Source: Budorcas taxicolor
Taxonomy: Eukaryota; Chordata; Mammalia; Artiodactyla; Bovidae
Length of the DNA: 64,000 bases
Direction of reading: 5' to 3'
Assembly (NCBI RefSeq): GCF_023091745.1
Contig: NC_068910.1
Span: 93,190,170 to 93,254,169 of the forward strand
Below the pieces are notes generated by a model, which was not told the origin of the DNA, made no database searches, and worked only from the letters and a program-made list of their open reading frames with translations. Position numbers and translations under genes: made by a program. The number at the start of each line of letters is the position of its first letter. Within the stretch, counting starts at the first letter, position 1. Below, in pieces: positions 45,685 through 56,623 of the stretch.

Positions 45685-46440
45685 CACGTTTGATAGTAAA
45701 TAGAAAACGTAGGCAGAAGGTCAATAAGAAAATAGAACACTTAAACAATATTAAAAAACAAATAGATCTAACAGGTACATATAAGATATTCCACCCAACA
45801 ACAGCAGAATACATGTTCTTTTCAAGTGTCTATGAATACTTTCCAGGAAACACACACACACACACATATGCTATAATATAAAGCAAACTTAATGGTATTA
45901 AAAAGGATTGAAATATTTCAAAGTATATTTTCTGACCACAATGAAAATAAGTTAGAAATCAACAATAGAGGATGATCTGGAACACTCTTGAATATGTGGA
46001 AATGAAATACCACATCTTAATAGTTAATAGCTCAAGATATCACAGCTCAATATATCACAGGTAAATTTTAAAATGCCATGAGGTATGTGAAAAAAATCAT
46101 AAGAAGAAACTAGGACTCTGCTTAAAGAGAAATTTATAACTACAAATACCATTACTAAAAAAGAGATTTCAAATAAGTAATCTAACCTTCATTTTAAGAC
46201 ACTGAAAAAATAAGAGCAAATTAAACCAAAGCAAGAAGAAAAAGTAAATAATACAGATTAAAATGGAAATTTAAAAAAATAGATGTTAGGAAAAACAATA
46301 GAGAATATTGATGAAATCTACAATTGACTTTTCAATAAGAACAACAGAACTGAAAAAAAGTTTAGTTAGACTAACAAAAAGAAGAGAACAAATTCAAATT
46401 ATCAATCTCAGGAATCAAATAGGAGGTACTACTACCGTCC
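45685..46440 (+). mobile_element. L1 ORF2 internal fragment
   Basis: L1 ORF2 text includes 'caaatagatctaacaggtacatataagatattccaccc..cagcagaatacatgttc' and 'ccattactaaaaaagagatttc', then 'gaagagaacaaattcaaattatcaatctcaggaatcaaa'. It corresponds to the segment at and just after the endonuclease. Stops and a (CA)n run (45850-45867) disrupt it. It ends where SINEs begin at 46443. Confidence 0.85.
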
Positions 46441-46442
46441 TT

Positions 46443-46620
46443 GGGCTTCCCTGTTTATTCAGATGGTAAAGAATCTGGCTGCAATACAGGAGACCTGGAT
46501 TCGAACCCTGGGTTGGGAAGATGCCCGGGAGGAGGGCACGGCAACCCATTCCAGTATTATTGCCTGGAGAATCCACATGGACAGAGGAGCCTGGAGGGCT
46601 ACAGTTTATGGGGTCACATG
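46443..46620 (+). mobile_element. Bov-tA SINE, 3' truncated
   Basis: The head 'gggcttccctgtttattcag' and B box 'gattcgaaccc' are followed by the body to 'gtttatggggtcacatg'. The tail is absent. It is directly followed by a reverse Bov-A2. Confidence 0.92.
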
Positions 46621-46630
46621 ATTGTTGGTA

Positions 46631-46894
46631 TGCTGCTGCTAAGTCGCTTCATTCGTTTCCAACTGTGTGTGACCCCACAGACGACAGCCCAACAGGCTCC
46701 TCCGTCCCTGGGATTCTCCAGGTAAGAACACTGGAGTGGGCTGCCATTTCCTTCTCCAATGCATGCATGCATGCTAAGTCGCTTCAGTCATGGCTGACTC
46801 TGTGAGACCCTGTGGACAGCAGCCCACCAGGCTCCTCTGTCCTCAGGATTCTCTAGGCAAGAATATTGGAGTGAGTTGCCATTTCCTTCACCAA
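46631..46894 (-). mobile_element. Bov-A2 dimeric SINE
   Basis: It starts 'tgctgctgctaagtcgcttc' and has two monomers separated by the (catg)n linker 'aatgcatgcatgcatgc', the position of the usual 'gtgaaaagtgaaagtg' linker. It ends 'gagttgccatttccttcacc'. Confidence 0.92.
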
Positions 46895-47641
46895 ACTGTT
46901 AGTATAACTGAGTGTTAATAGTCTTGACCTCAAAGTGTTGTAAGGACTGAGTAAGATGATTTAATTTCATATTTATTTTATCTGTTTTATGATATTTACT
47001 CAAAACCATTAAATAATATTTTAAAAATGTTTAAATAAAAATCAAAGACAAAATATTTACTGTATACTCTTATAAATGTAGTCTAATACTAACTCCTTGC
47101 CTTTATATGAATTTCTTTTTAAAGTTATTATTATGACTGTTGAGTGACAATACAGTTATATTCTTTTAGAAAATGCCTTATTTTGGGTAAGTTAACAGTG
47201 TATATGTTTCTGAATTATTAATATTTGGTAGTTTGTTTTTGTTGCTTACATGGATATTCCTTGCATTGGCAACACTATCAATTTAAGAGATACTTCCTTT
47301 GTATAAGACAACAAACTTTAAAAATTGTTATTTCTCAGTATGACTCTCTCCTATGGAGATCCTTTCTCAAGCTTTGGCACCAAGGGAGAGGAATCTTTTC
47401 TCTGGCGACAGCGTTGAGGGCCCAGGTGGTTGTGTTGGTCCACATCTCTTTGCAAGGGAGAGCGATGATCCTTCCCAACCCCAGAAGCCTGTTACGCTAC
47501 TCTTTCATCAGCAGAGCCAGAAAACTCTCTCTGATAGAGCCCCATCGGTATGTATACTGACTTTTCTCACATCCTTCTCTTTTCCAGGATGACATATTTT
47601 TTTTCTCCCATTAACTACATTTTATGACTACATTAAATTAG
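46895..47641. other. Anonymous sequence with a G/C-rich island
   Basis: Mostly AT-rich. 47340-47545 is richer in G and C, with overlapping open frames (47225-47560 and 47353-47592) and 'gtatgt' followed within about 45 bp by a pyrimidine tract and 'ccag'. No domain or family was recognised in either translation. Confidence 0.4.
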
Positions 47642-47770
47642 GAATGGCAACCCACTCCAGTATTCTTGCCTGGTAAATCCCATTGACAGAGGAGCATGGT
47701 GGGCTACAGTCCATGAAATCGCAAAGAGTCAGACACGACTGAGTGACTAACAGTACTACCACTATGGTTG
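47642..47770 (+). mobile_element. Bov-A monomer SINE with 11-bp TSD
   Basis: 'gaatggcaacccactccagtattc..' to '..gactgagtgactaacag'. It is flanked by cattaaattag at 47631-47641 and 47771-47781. Confidence 0.95.
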
Positions 47771-47867
47771 CATTAAATTAGACGGTGATTCTATAGTTTC
47801 AGGCAAATTGTTGTCAGGTAGCCCTCATTCGGTCTTTGAAAGCTTCCTCAGTGCCCTCTTTTATGTA

Positions 47868-48090
47868 TGCATGCTCAGAGGCTCAGTTGTGTCCATCTCT
47901 TTGCTACCCTCTAGCTCCTCTGCAGCCCACCAGACTCATCTGCTCATGGGATTGTCCAGGCAAGAAAACTGGAGCAGGTTGCCATTTCCTCTTCCAGGGG
48001 ATCTTCCTGAACCACGGTTCAAACCCGGTCTCAGGCATCTCCTGCACTGGCAGATGGAATATTACCCACTTAGCCACCTGGGAAGTCCCC
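47868..48090 (-). mobile_element. Bov-tA SINE
   Basis: A reverse copy from 'catgctcagaggctcagttg' to 'agccacctgggaagtcccc'. Moderately diverged. Confidence 0.92.
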
Positions 48091-48860
48091 TGAGAAACCA
48101 CCCTATTTTATTTATCACTCTAATTTCCAGAGGCTTGTGATCTCTGACTGAAGATATGTTTTTACAATTACACTGTCCCAACTCATTCTGTCCCATACCC
48201 TGCTGAAGCTATATGCTGTGTATATGTTTCATTTTCAGTTCTTGTACTGCTTATGTTCACTTTCTTCCCAATCCTTTATTCTTATTCTTCTGAAGAATAC
48301 TTTGGGTGTGTTTTTCCCTAATGACTATTTTCTTTGCCTTACTAATTTGGATACAATAAATTTGGAATTTAATTCATCTGATTTTCCATGGCAGACTGCA
48401 ACAAATTCCTGTATTATTTAAACTCTGTTTTTTCTAAACATTTAAGACTTTCATATAAAATGCTAATCTAGATTTTAGGGAGCACATCAACAGCACTCTG
48501 GAAGAAAAGCACATGAATTCAACCTGTTAATATGCTTTCCAGACTTTTGTTGTTTAAAATGAATTATTTTATCAATTAAAAATAACAACAATAAAAAATC
48601 TCCTTTGGGTTTAAGCAAGTTGGAATTTATTTCTGTGCTTTGCAACCAAAAGATATCCATTTGTTTTCTTGTAATAGAACAGATTTTCAACAGGCACCAC
48701 TATCATAACTTTCACAGTGTCAATCATTTTATTACTCTGGAGAATTAAAGGAGCTACTGAGTAATATGAAAGTAATATTGAGAAGCATGTCTTTTTTTCT
48801 TTAGATAATGACCTACAGTAACAACTTCCCCAAACATATAAATAATGCTTATTAGCTGAA
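48091..48860. other. Anonymous sequence
   Basis: No feature recognised. Confidence 0.5.
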
Positions 48861-49070
48861 GGGCTTCACCGGTGGCTCAGATGATAAAGAATCTGCCTGC
48901 CATACAGGAGATGCATGTTTGATTCTTGGGTGGGGAAGATCCCCTTTAGAAGGAAATGGCAACCCATTCCAGTATTCTTGCCTGGAAAATCCCATGGAAA
49001 GAGGAGCCTGATGGGCTACAGTCCATGGGGTTGCAAGAAAGTAAGACACGACTTAGCAACTAAACGACAA
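48861..49070 (+). mobile_element. Bov-tA SINE
   Basis: 'gggcttcaccggtggctcagatg' to 'cgacttagcaactaaacgacaacaa'. The full element is present with a mutated B box (gtttgattct). Confidence 0.93.
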
Positions 49071-50529
49071 CAATTTGCTTAAACTCTAAAACAGCTAACC
49101 TTATACATCAATTTCTCTTGAGGTTTTATACAAACACACACATACACACATATATATATATTTATATACATATATATACATTTGTCCTAAAGTTGCCATT
49201 AGAAGTCAAAATTGTTTGTAAAGTAATCTCAGCCCAGATGATGTGTGCCTGGCATGGGAAATGGGACCCTAAAAGTTCTCCTTTACTATTTTTTTTAATG
49301 TTCTCTGCACTAGTCACAATTAGGAAAGCTACAGTGGCTTCCACTTATTGCCTGACTATTTCAGAATTACCCTGTACATGGATGATAATGTGCTTCCTAT
49401 TACCTTTTTATGGACCACGCAGCCAAGTCTGAAAGAGAGCAAGGAACATATGAAAGCATCTTGCTTATAACTGGTTAATTCAAAAGATTTGGTAGTGTTC
49501 ATAACTGGTTAGAGCTCCTAGTAACTGAGAACGTTGTTCTCTCTGTGATACACAAAGAGAGTGAGAGATGTGAATACTCTAATTAAAAAAAAAAAAAAAA
49601 AAGTATAGGCGTGCTGTCAGGCTAGAAGGGATTTTAATATACAAACAGTAACTGCATGTGTTTGACATGCACAGTGACAGTTTGAAAGGCTTTTTACATT
49701 CACCACATTTTCATTAAAATTGAGCATGTAAAACTAGACATTCTATTACCAGATCATAAAACCAATATATCCTTGGTTGTTTCTTGAAACGAGATTTTCA
49801 CAAATTTGCAATTGTAAGAATGTAACCTCAGGAAAGGTTCTGAGAAACCAATCAAAAGTAAATACAAAAATGTGCTCAAGGTAAAGATTTTACTAAAAGA
49901 AAAAAAGTTGTCTTGTTCCCCAAACAGCATTAGTCAGTAGAAACAAAATTCTAAGTTTGCATGAAGGTAGGCAAAAATCATATATATTCTGATATCTATC
50001 AATTTAAAGATGCATTAAAATTTCAGTTTATAATAATGCCATTATATAGAAGAAATCTATTTTTAATCTGATTTTAGGAGAAAGAAAAGTCAATTTAAAA
50101 GTCAGAAAAATAAATTCTAGAATAAACTTAAAGTAGGTTATATTCTGAATTTGTATCTGTAATTTTGATTCTATCTTTTGTTATTACTGCTCTAATGTTG
50201 GCATTATTCTTTCATTCTATCAATAAGATGATGGTTTCTGACTTAGGGTATTTCTGTAGATTTCTTTAACAAAAGTTGATATTTAAAAAACTTTTAGTTT
50301 AACCAGTTATCTTCACAATAATTATTCCTAGTGGTTCATTTTTAACTGAAAATTAAATGAAGGCCACGTGAAGGATGAGAAACATTTTGCACTCATTATC
50401 TAGGATTGTGCTTTTGGCATTTGCTTTGATGGCAAAGAAAGTTACTTCCATTGTAACTACAGAAACAGATTTACTATACAATACATTACTATATAATATA
50501 CTCTGGATTACAACCATTTCTATCTGCTG
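49071..50529. other. Anonymous sequence
   Basis: A mixed CA/TA low-complexity run lies at about 49133-49182 and an A19 run at about 49585-49603. No other feature. Confidence 0.5.
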
Positions 50530-51690
50530 GCTGCCCCGGGAGCCAGCATGAGGAACTCCGCCCATGGCAAAGGTCATGAGGAAGGAGGCTTTGCATACGC
50601 AAAGGCGTGATCAGGCCTCAGGAAACCCCCTGTTCCCCAGCATCTACCCCAAAACCAGAATCTGTTTTATGCTCTCACCTACACCTCTGACTTTACGGGG
50701 GGCTCTCCCCCATAACCATTTCTCTCGGAGAAGGAGTAAACGTGCAGCTCCAAGGCAATAATAATTCCTGGGCGTGACAAGAGTGTTTCAGCTTATGCAC
50801 TCCTCTGAAGGTTATCTAGCCCACCTGTATTGGTTCGTCTGGCCACATGTAATTGTTTACAGCCTCCCAATCTGAGAGGCACGAGATGTTTTAGACTTAC
50901 TAAAGGCAAATTCTACTGGGGAGTTGGAAATTATTAGTATAGTGGGTCAGTTAGGAATTATATTGGTGAAGGGTTTTTCATTTGTTGTGCCAATAATTGC
51001 TGCTAATTCCCTGCCCTGGGTGTGACAAGGGTGTCTTAGGCCAAACCTCTCTACTGACAGACTAGCTTGTGTGACAGGATTATCCATACTCCTGCCACTA
51101 TGCACATGACTGTTTACTACCTCTCAACCATAAATGGCACAGAGAGTTTTGGAGTATTTTGAGAGTCTTAATTAGCATAGGGCTTTTCTCATTGTTGAGT
51201 CAATGATTGCCGCCAGGCCTCCATTTCCTTAGGCACCTGGGAATATATTAATCAATGTATTTGGAATATAGAAAAGGAAATATAGTAGTTTTTAAGGTTA
51301 GCAATACTAGACTTTTTGAGTTAATGAATTTTCTCTTTTGTAATAGATCACTGTACTTTGTTATAAATCACTGTGTCCTTGCTATGTAAAAATGTAACTT
51401 TATCACTATCTGAAGACTAAATAGATCTTAAGGAGAACATTGGTGAAAGGATTTTCATTTGTTGGGCTGATGTTTGCTGCTAAATCTCCATGTTCCCTGC
51501 CCTTATAATGAATATAACTAGCATATAGGAGAAATAAGTATTAACCTTTAAGATTAATCATGTTAACCTTGGGTTAAATAAGTTCCTTTCTTGATTGTAA
51601 CTCACTACACCCTCATCCTATAGGAATGCAACTTTATTTGGAGGGTGGTACCTGGTTTAAGAAAAAACACCCTTGGAAAAACACCCTCAG
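50530..51690 (+). mobile_element. Endogenous retrovirus-like non-coding block with internal repeats
   Basis: It starts in a G/C-richer segment (ctgccccgggagccagcatgag..) that resembles high-copy bovine ERV sequence from memory. It then contains repeated modules. 50764-51014 and 51015-51235 are related to each other ('gggcgtgacaagagtgtttc' and 'gggtgtgacaagggtgtctt'; 'acatgtaattgtttacagcctc' and 'acatgactgtttactacctc'). 51236-51500 and 51501-51690 are also related ('gtaaaaatgtaactttatcac' and 'ataggaatgcaactttattt'). There is no coding motif. Whether it is U3, leader or interior cannot be decided here. Confidence 0.45.
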
Positions 51691-52673
51691 AAAGAAAGGA
51701 TCATAAAATGTCAGATGGTATCATCCTGTTTGGACAATCAGATTTGAATAGTAATTTGAACTCTCCTGCACTTCTGACAGTGTTAACTCTTACTGATTTC
51801 ATAGCAAATAATGAATAGGAACCTATGGTAATCCAGGGGCTGAGCTAATTACTATATAGAATTAATATAAATAATAGCCAATAGAGTTATAAGAGCTGGA
51901 GAAGACCTATAAAATCTAGAAATTGGATGAGTAAAATGGAATTAAGGGAATGGTGAGTAACCAAGTGAGAAATCAGATAACTCTAAATCCTAAAATAAGA
52001 CAAAGGAAGCACAGTGGTGACCCAACAGTTAGAAAACTGTTGGGCATGGCCAGAGGACTGGAAAATGTTATGAAGGGGCCACTATGCTGAACACCATTGC
52101 AGAGATTTTAAAAGCCCATTATTCAGACAACACATAAAGTTATTATAGGCTTTTATAAGGTAAATATTTCAGGTGGTGGTATCCTAACATTTTTTTAAAT
52201 TTTTGAGATCTTAAAAATGATTTGAAGTCATTACTGGATATAACATAAGTTCTTGGTGTGGGAGAAGAGGTTAGAATAGTGGCATTGAAATAGGAGAATA
52301 AAGTAAAATGAAAATTTACTTACTTTACCCTTTCACTTAAATCAGGAATGAAAAATATGGAATACAAGAAACCTCTAACCCCAGCCCTCTAACTATGGCA
52401 ATCTTTAGTTGATCAGAGGTTTGTTTGTTTGTTTGTTCCTATCAAACTTGGATGCTTTTAAACCCAACTGTTGATCCATTTTTGTGGCTCAGCATGGGTA
52501 AAAATGAGCTGAAATCTAGTTAAGTGACTAAACATTCAACAGATAACAAGAAACAGAAAAACAAAAAACTAAACCAAAAAAACCTGGCTTAAATCAATTA
52601 GTACAGTAATATTATAGATCAGCAGGCCAGATATAGGGCTGAATAGTACAGAACTACCAAAATAACAGTTTCA
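51691..52673. other. Anonymous sequence
   Basis: Perhaps more of the preceding element, but not recognised. It contains a perfect short hairpin 'caacagtt-agaa-aactgttg' near 52023-52042 and a (GTTT)n run at 52420-52437. Confidence 0.4.
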
Positions 52674-52709
52674 TTAATGCCAAGCCTTGTGTGTGTTGGC
52701 AGCAGATGC

Positions 52710-52861
52710 ACTTGCTAAGTTGCTTCAGTCATCTCTGACTCTGCGCAACCCTGTAGACTATAGCCCACCAGGCTCCTCTGTCCATTGGATTATCTAAGCA
52801 AGAATACTAGAGTGGGTTATCATGCCTTCCTCCAGGGGATCTTCCCAACCCAGGGATTTTG
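52710..52861 (-). mobile_element. Bov-tA/Bov-A SINE, partial, with unusually long flanking repeat
   Basis: A reverse SINE from 'acttgctaagttgcttcagtc' to 'cttcccaacccaggg'. It ends before the tRNA-like head. It is flanked by 36-bp related sequences (52674-52709 and 52862-52897, both beginning ttaatg and ending agatgc, about 6-7 differences). Confidence 0.85.
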
Positions 52862-52950
52862 TTAATGTCAAGCTTTGTGTATGGCGGCAAGAGATGCCAA
52901 GGTATGCCCAGATATCCTGGTGTTTAAATAACAGAGGACCATTTGGCTGT

Positions 52951-53155
52951 TTTTGGTGGCTCAGACTGCAAAGAATCTGCCTGAAATGCAAGAAACCTGG
53001 ATTCAATCCCTGGGTAGGGAAGATCCTCTGGAGAAGGAAATGGCAACCCACTGTGGTATCCTTGCCTGGAGAATTTCATGGACAGAGGAGCCTGGTGGGG
53101 TACAGTTCATGGGTCTGCAAAGAATCAGATATGAGTAATCAACTAACACTGACAT
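52951..53155 (+). mobile_element. Bov-tA SINE
   Basis: 'ttttggtggctcagactgc' to 'gagtaatcaactaacactgac'. The first bases of the head are replaced. Confidence 0.92.
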
Positions 53156-53190
53156 ATGTTTACATCCATAAAATATGCTAGAGTTTCTTC

Positions 53191-53248
53191 TTGTTCTGGA
53201 TTCTAAGATTTTAAAAATATTGTTCTGGATCCTAAGATTTTAAAAATA
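53191..53248. repeat. 29-bp tandem duplication
   Basis: 'ttgttctggattctaagatt..' (53191-53219) is repeated at 53220-53248 with one substitution (gattc to gatcc). Confidence 0.93.
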
Positions 53249-53573
53249 TCTGCTCTATTTTACCCACTGATCTCCAAGTTAATGATAGGAACAGTCTTAA
53301 AAAGACCTTTTATGAATGACACAATGGAGATCAAATTAAGTTCCTCAAAAGTAAGCAAACTATATCTATCAAAACTTGAGAATTTATTATTGTTGATAGA
53401 ATCAATACTCTGTACTTAATGACTCATATTTAACCCAAGTCTAAAGATGCTGCTTGCTCTGTGTATAAAACTTTACCCAGCTTCCACCTCTCCCAAGTAT
53501 ATGATTCCTATAGCATTCAATTTAAAACTATACTTCCCCCACAGAACTGTTTCCCATTTGTCCAAGTAACATT

Positions 53574-53782
53574 GGTTTGGTGGTTTACTCACTAGGTTGT
53601 GTCTGACTCTTGTGACCCCATGAACTGTAGCCTGCCAGGATCCTCTGTCCAGGGGATTCCCTAGCAAGAATTTTGGAGTGGGTTGCCATTTCCTTCTCCA
53701 GGGGATCTTCCTGACATAGGGGCCAAATCCGGGTCTCCTGCATTGCAAACAGATTCTTTAATAACTGAGCCATGAGGAAAGC
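53574..53782 (-). mobile_element. Bov-tA SINE, 12-bp TSD with one mismatch
   Basis: A reverse copy from 'ggtttggtggtttactcac' to 'gagccatgaggaaagc'. The flanks are ccaagtaacatt (53562-53573) and ccaagtagcatt (53783-53794). Confidence 0.94.
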
Positions 53783-53977
53783 CCAAGTAGCATTAGGTGC
53801 CAATTATCCAGGAACCTCTAAAACTCTAAAAATTTTATTTTGATAGCATTTTTCATGTATTTTTGGTGTAGTAGCATTTTTGGTGTAGTTACTTTACCAC
53901 AATGAGCCCTGAGATCCTTAAGCATATAACATATTTCTGTGAGATACTTTTAATTATAACTGGTAATATATAACAAA

Positions 53978-55019
53978 CAAAACTCATGTGCACCAGGACC
54001 CAGAGATCCCACAGAGACTGAGACAGAACTGTGTTTGAGTGTCTCCTGTGGAGGTACTAAGCAATGGACTGCTTCAGGGTCAGCGGCTCTGGGTGCAGAA
54101 GACCTGGATATGGCATAAACCCTCTTGGAGGAGGTTGCCCTTAACCCCACCATAGAGCCACCAGAACTTACACAGGACTGGGGAGACAGAATCTTGGAGG
54201 GCACAGACACAAACTTGTGCATACCAGGACCCAAGAGAAAGGACCAGTGATCCCACAAGAGACTGACCCAGACTTGCCCATGAGTGTCCAGGAGTCTCTG
54301 GCAGAGGCGAGAGTTGGCGGTGGCCTGCTGGCAGGGTCGGGGGCACCGAGTGCAGGAGTGCATGCATGAGATCTTTTGAAGGAGGTCACCATTATCTTCA
54401 TCCCTGGTGGCTCAGAGGTTAAAGCTTCTGCCTCCAATGCAGGAGACTCGTGTTCAATCCCTGGGTCGGGAAAAGATTCCCTGGAGAAGGAAATGGAAAC
54501 CCACTCCAGTGTTCTTGCCTGGAGAATCCCATGGATAGAGAGGCCTGCTAGGTTACAGTCCACAGGATTGCAAAGAGTCGGACAAGACTGAGCGACTTCA
54601 CATCACTTCACCATTATCTTCATTAACTACACCATAGTTTGCCCTCAGGTCAAAAAACAGGGAGGGAACACAGCTCCACCAATCAATAGAAAATCGTATT
54701 AAAGACTAACTGAGCATGGCCCCCACTTCAGAATAAGACCCAGCTTCCCCCCTAGTCAGTCTCTTCCTTCTAGAAGTATCGATAACCCTTTTATCCTTAT
54801 CCATCATCCCAGAGACAGAATGGAAACCACAATCATGGAGAACTAACCAAACTGATCACATGGACCACAGCCTTGTCTGAGTCAATAAAACTACGAGCCA
54901 TGCTGTGTAGGGCCACCCAAGATGCATGGGTCATGGCGGAGAATTCTGACAAAATGTGGTCCACTAGAGAATGGAATGGCAATTCACTTCAGTATTCTTG
55001 CCTTGAGAACCCCATGAAC
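53978..55019 (+). mobile_element. BovB LINE, outer element, 5' part
   Basis: Forward BovB 5' non-coding and leader region ('gtgcaccaggacccagagatccc', 'cacagccttgtctgagtcaataaaac', ending 'cttgccttgagaaccccatgaac'). It begins immediately after aatatataacaaa (53965-53977), and the same 13 bp follows the BovB 3' end at 60846-60858. I therefore treat it as the 5' end of the element whose 3' part is 58690-60845. A Bov-tA interrupts it. Confidence 0.85.
54402..54607 (+). mobile_element. Bov-tA SINE with 16-bp TSD
   Basis: A forward copy inserted in the outer BovB, with a perfect tcaccattatcttcat duplication at 54386-54401 and 54608-54623. The B box reads 'tgttcaatccc'. Confidence 0.97.
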
Positions 55020-55032
55020 TGTTCAGTTCAGT

Positions 55033-55464
55033 TCAGTCACTCAGTCGTGTCCAACTCTTTGCGACCCCATGAATCACAGCATGCCAGGCCTCCTTGTCCA
55101 TCACTAACTCCCGGAGTTCACTCAGACTCACGTCCATCGAGTCAGTGATGTCATCCAGGCACCTCATCCTCTGTTGTCCCCTTCTCCTCCTGCCCCCAAT
55201 CCCTCCCAGCAGCAGAGTCTTTTCCAATGAGTCAACTCTTCGCATGAGGTGGCCAAAGTACTGGAGTTTTAGTTTCAGCATCATTCCTTCCAAAGAAATC
55301 CCAGGGTTGATCTCCTTCAGAATGGACTGGTTGGATCTCCTTGCCATCCAAGGGACCCTCAAGAGTCTTCTCCAACACCAAAGTTCAAAAGCATCAATTC
55401 TTTGGCATTCAGCTTTCTTCACAGTCCAACTCTCACATCCATACATGACCACTGGAAAAGCCAT
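55033..55464 (-). pseudogene. BovB C-terminal region (143-codon open frame)
   Basis: It reads MAFPVVMYGCESWTVKKAEC.., the 'FELWCWRRLLRVPW' tract, then 'MLKLKLQYFGHLMRRVDSLEKT' and 'MDVSLSELRELVMDKEAWHAVIHGVAKSWTRLSD'. This is the longest uninterrupted version of the BovB C-terminus in the window. It is separated from the RT frame upstream by sequence that lost the frame near 55470-55630. Confidence 0.9.
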
Positions 55465-55628
55465 AGTTTACTGTGACCAGTTTTTCCAGTGAATAGACGG
55501 ACCTTTGCTGGCAAAGTAATGTCTCTGCTTTTCAATAAGCTATCTAGGTTGGTCGTAACTTTTCTTCCAAGGAGTAAACGTCTTTTAATTTCATGGCTGC
55601 AGTCACCATCTGCAGTGATTATGGAGCC

Positions 55629-56099
55629 TCAAAAAATAATGTCTGACACTGTTTCCAATGTTTCCCCATCTATTTCCCATGAAGTGATGGGACCAGATGT
55701 CATGATCTTCGTTTTCTGAATGTTGAGCTTTAAGCCAACTTTTTCACTCTCCTCTTTCACTTTCATCAAGAGGCTTTTTAGTTCCTCTTCACTTTGTGCC
55801 ATAAGGGTGATGTCTTCTGCATATCTGAGGTTATTGATATTTCTCCCAGCAATCTTGATTCCAGCTTCTGTTTCTTCCAGCCCAGAGTTTCTCATGATAT
55901 ACTCTGCATATAAGTTAAATAAGCAGGGTGACAATATACAGCCTTGACATACTCCTTTTCCTATTTGGAACCAGTCTGTTGTTCCACGTCCAGTGCTAAT
56001 TGTTGCTTCCTGACCTGCATACCGATTTCTCAAGAGGCAGGTCAGGTGGTCTGGTATTCCCATCTCTTTCAGAATTTTCCACAGTTTATTGTGATCCAC
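55629..56099 (-). pseudogene. BovB RT palm with altered active site
   Basis: A 156-codon frame. WKILKEMGIPDHLTCLLRN, GVCQGCILSPCLFNLYAEYIM (motif B) and LKLNIQKTK are present. The active-site box reads LRYAEDITLMAQSEEELK: YADD has become YAED, with the first Asp replaced by Glu. Motif B has Cys for Arg (GVRQG to GVCQG). The enzyme is thus probably dead even apart from frame breaks. Confidence 0.9.
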
Positions 56100-56177
56100 A
56101 CAGTCAAAGGCTTTGGCATAGTCAATAAAGCAGAAATAGATGTTTTTCTGGAACCCACTTGCTTTTTTGATGATCCA

Positions 56178-56623
56178 TCAGATGTTTGCAATTTGATCTC
56201 TGGTTCCTCTGCCTTTTTTAAAACCAGCTTGAATGTCTGGAAATTCACAGTTGATGTATTGCTGGAGGCTGGCTTGAAGAATTTTGAGCATTACTTTATT
56301 AGCGTGTGAGATGAGTGCAATTGTGCAATAGTTTGAGCATTCTCTGGCATTGCCTTTCTTTGGGATTGGAATGAAAACTGACCTTTTAATAAAAAAAAAA
56401 AAAAAAAAAAAAAGAAAACTGACCTTTTCCAGTCCTGTGGCCACTGCTGAGTTTTCCAAATTTGCTGGCATATTGAGTGCAGCACTTCCACAGCATCATC
56501 TTTCAGGATTTGAAATAGCTCCACTGGAATTCCATCACCTCCACTAGCTTTGTTCGTAGTGATGCTTCCTAAGGCCCATTTGACTCCACATTCCAGGATG
56601 TCTGACTCTAGGTGAGTGAACAC
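56178..56623 (-). pseudogene. BovB RT N-terminal region, interrupted by a poly(A) insertion
   Basis: Two overlapping frames (56291-56623 and 56178-56471) share the text ILKDDAVEVLHSICQQIWKTQQWPQDWKRSVF, then a run of Phe encoded by the inserted A tract read backwards, then QSQRKAMPENAQ or PIPKKGNARE. The Phe run comes only from the 26-bp insert and the TSD. Confidence 0.88.
56388..56413 (+). mobile_element. Poly(A)-only retrotransposition insertion with 15-bp TSD
   Basis: The inserted bases are 'aat' plus A23. They are bracketed by gaaaactgacctttt at 56373-56387 and 56414-56428. Uninterrupted BovB elsewhere has this text once. The TSD begins with (g)AAAA, as expected for L1 endonuclease cutting. 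This is an extreme 5' truncation in which only the poly(A) tail was copied. Confidence 0.85.

Noticed and set aside
53950..54563. Overlapping minus-strand frames of 95-137 codons
   Set aside because: They are antisense to the BovB 5' leader and a Bov-tA. No protein family is recognised.
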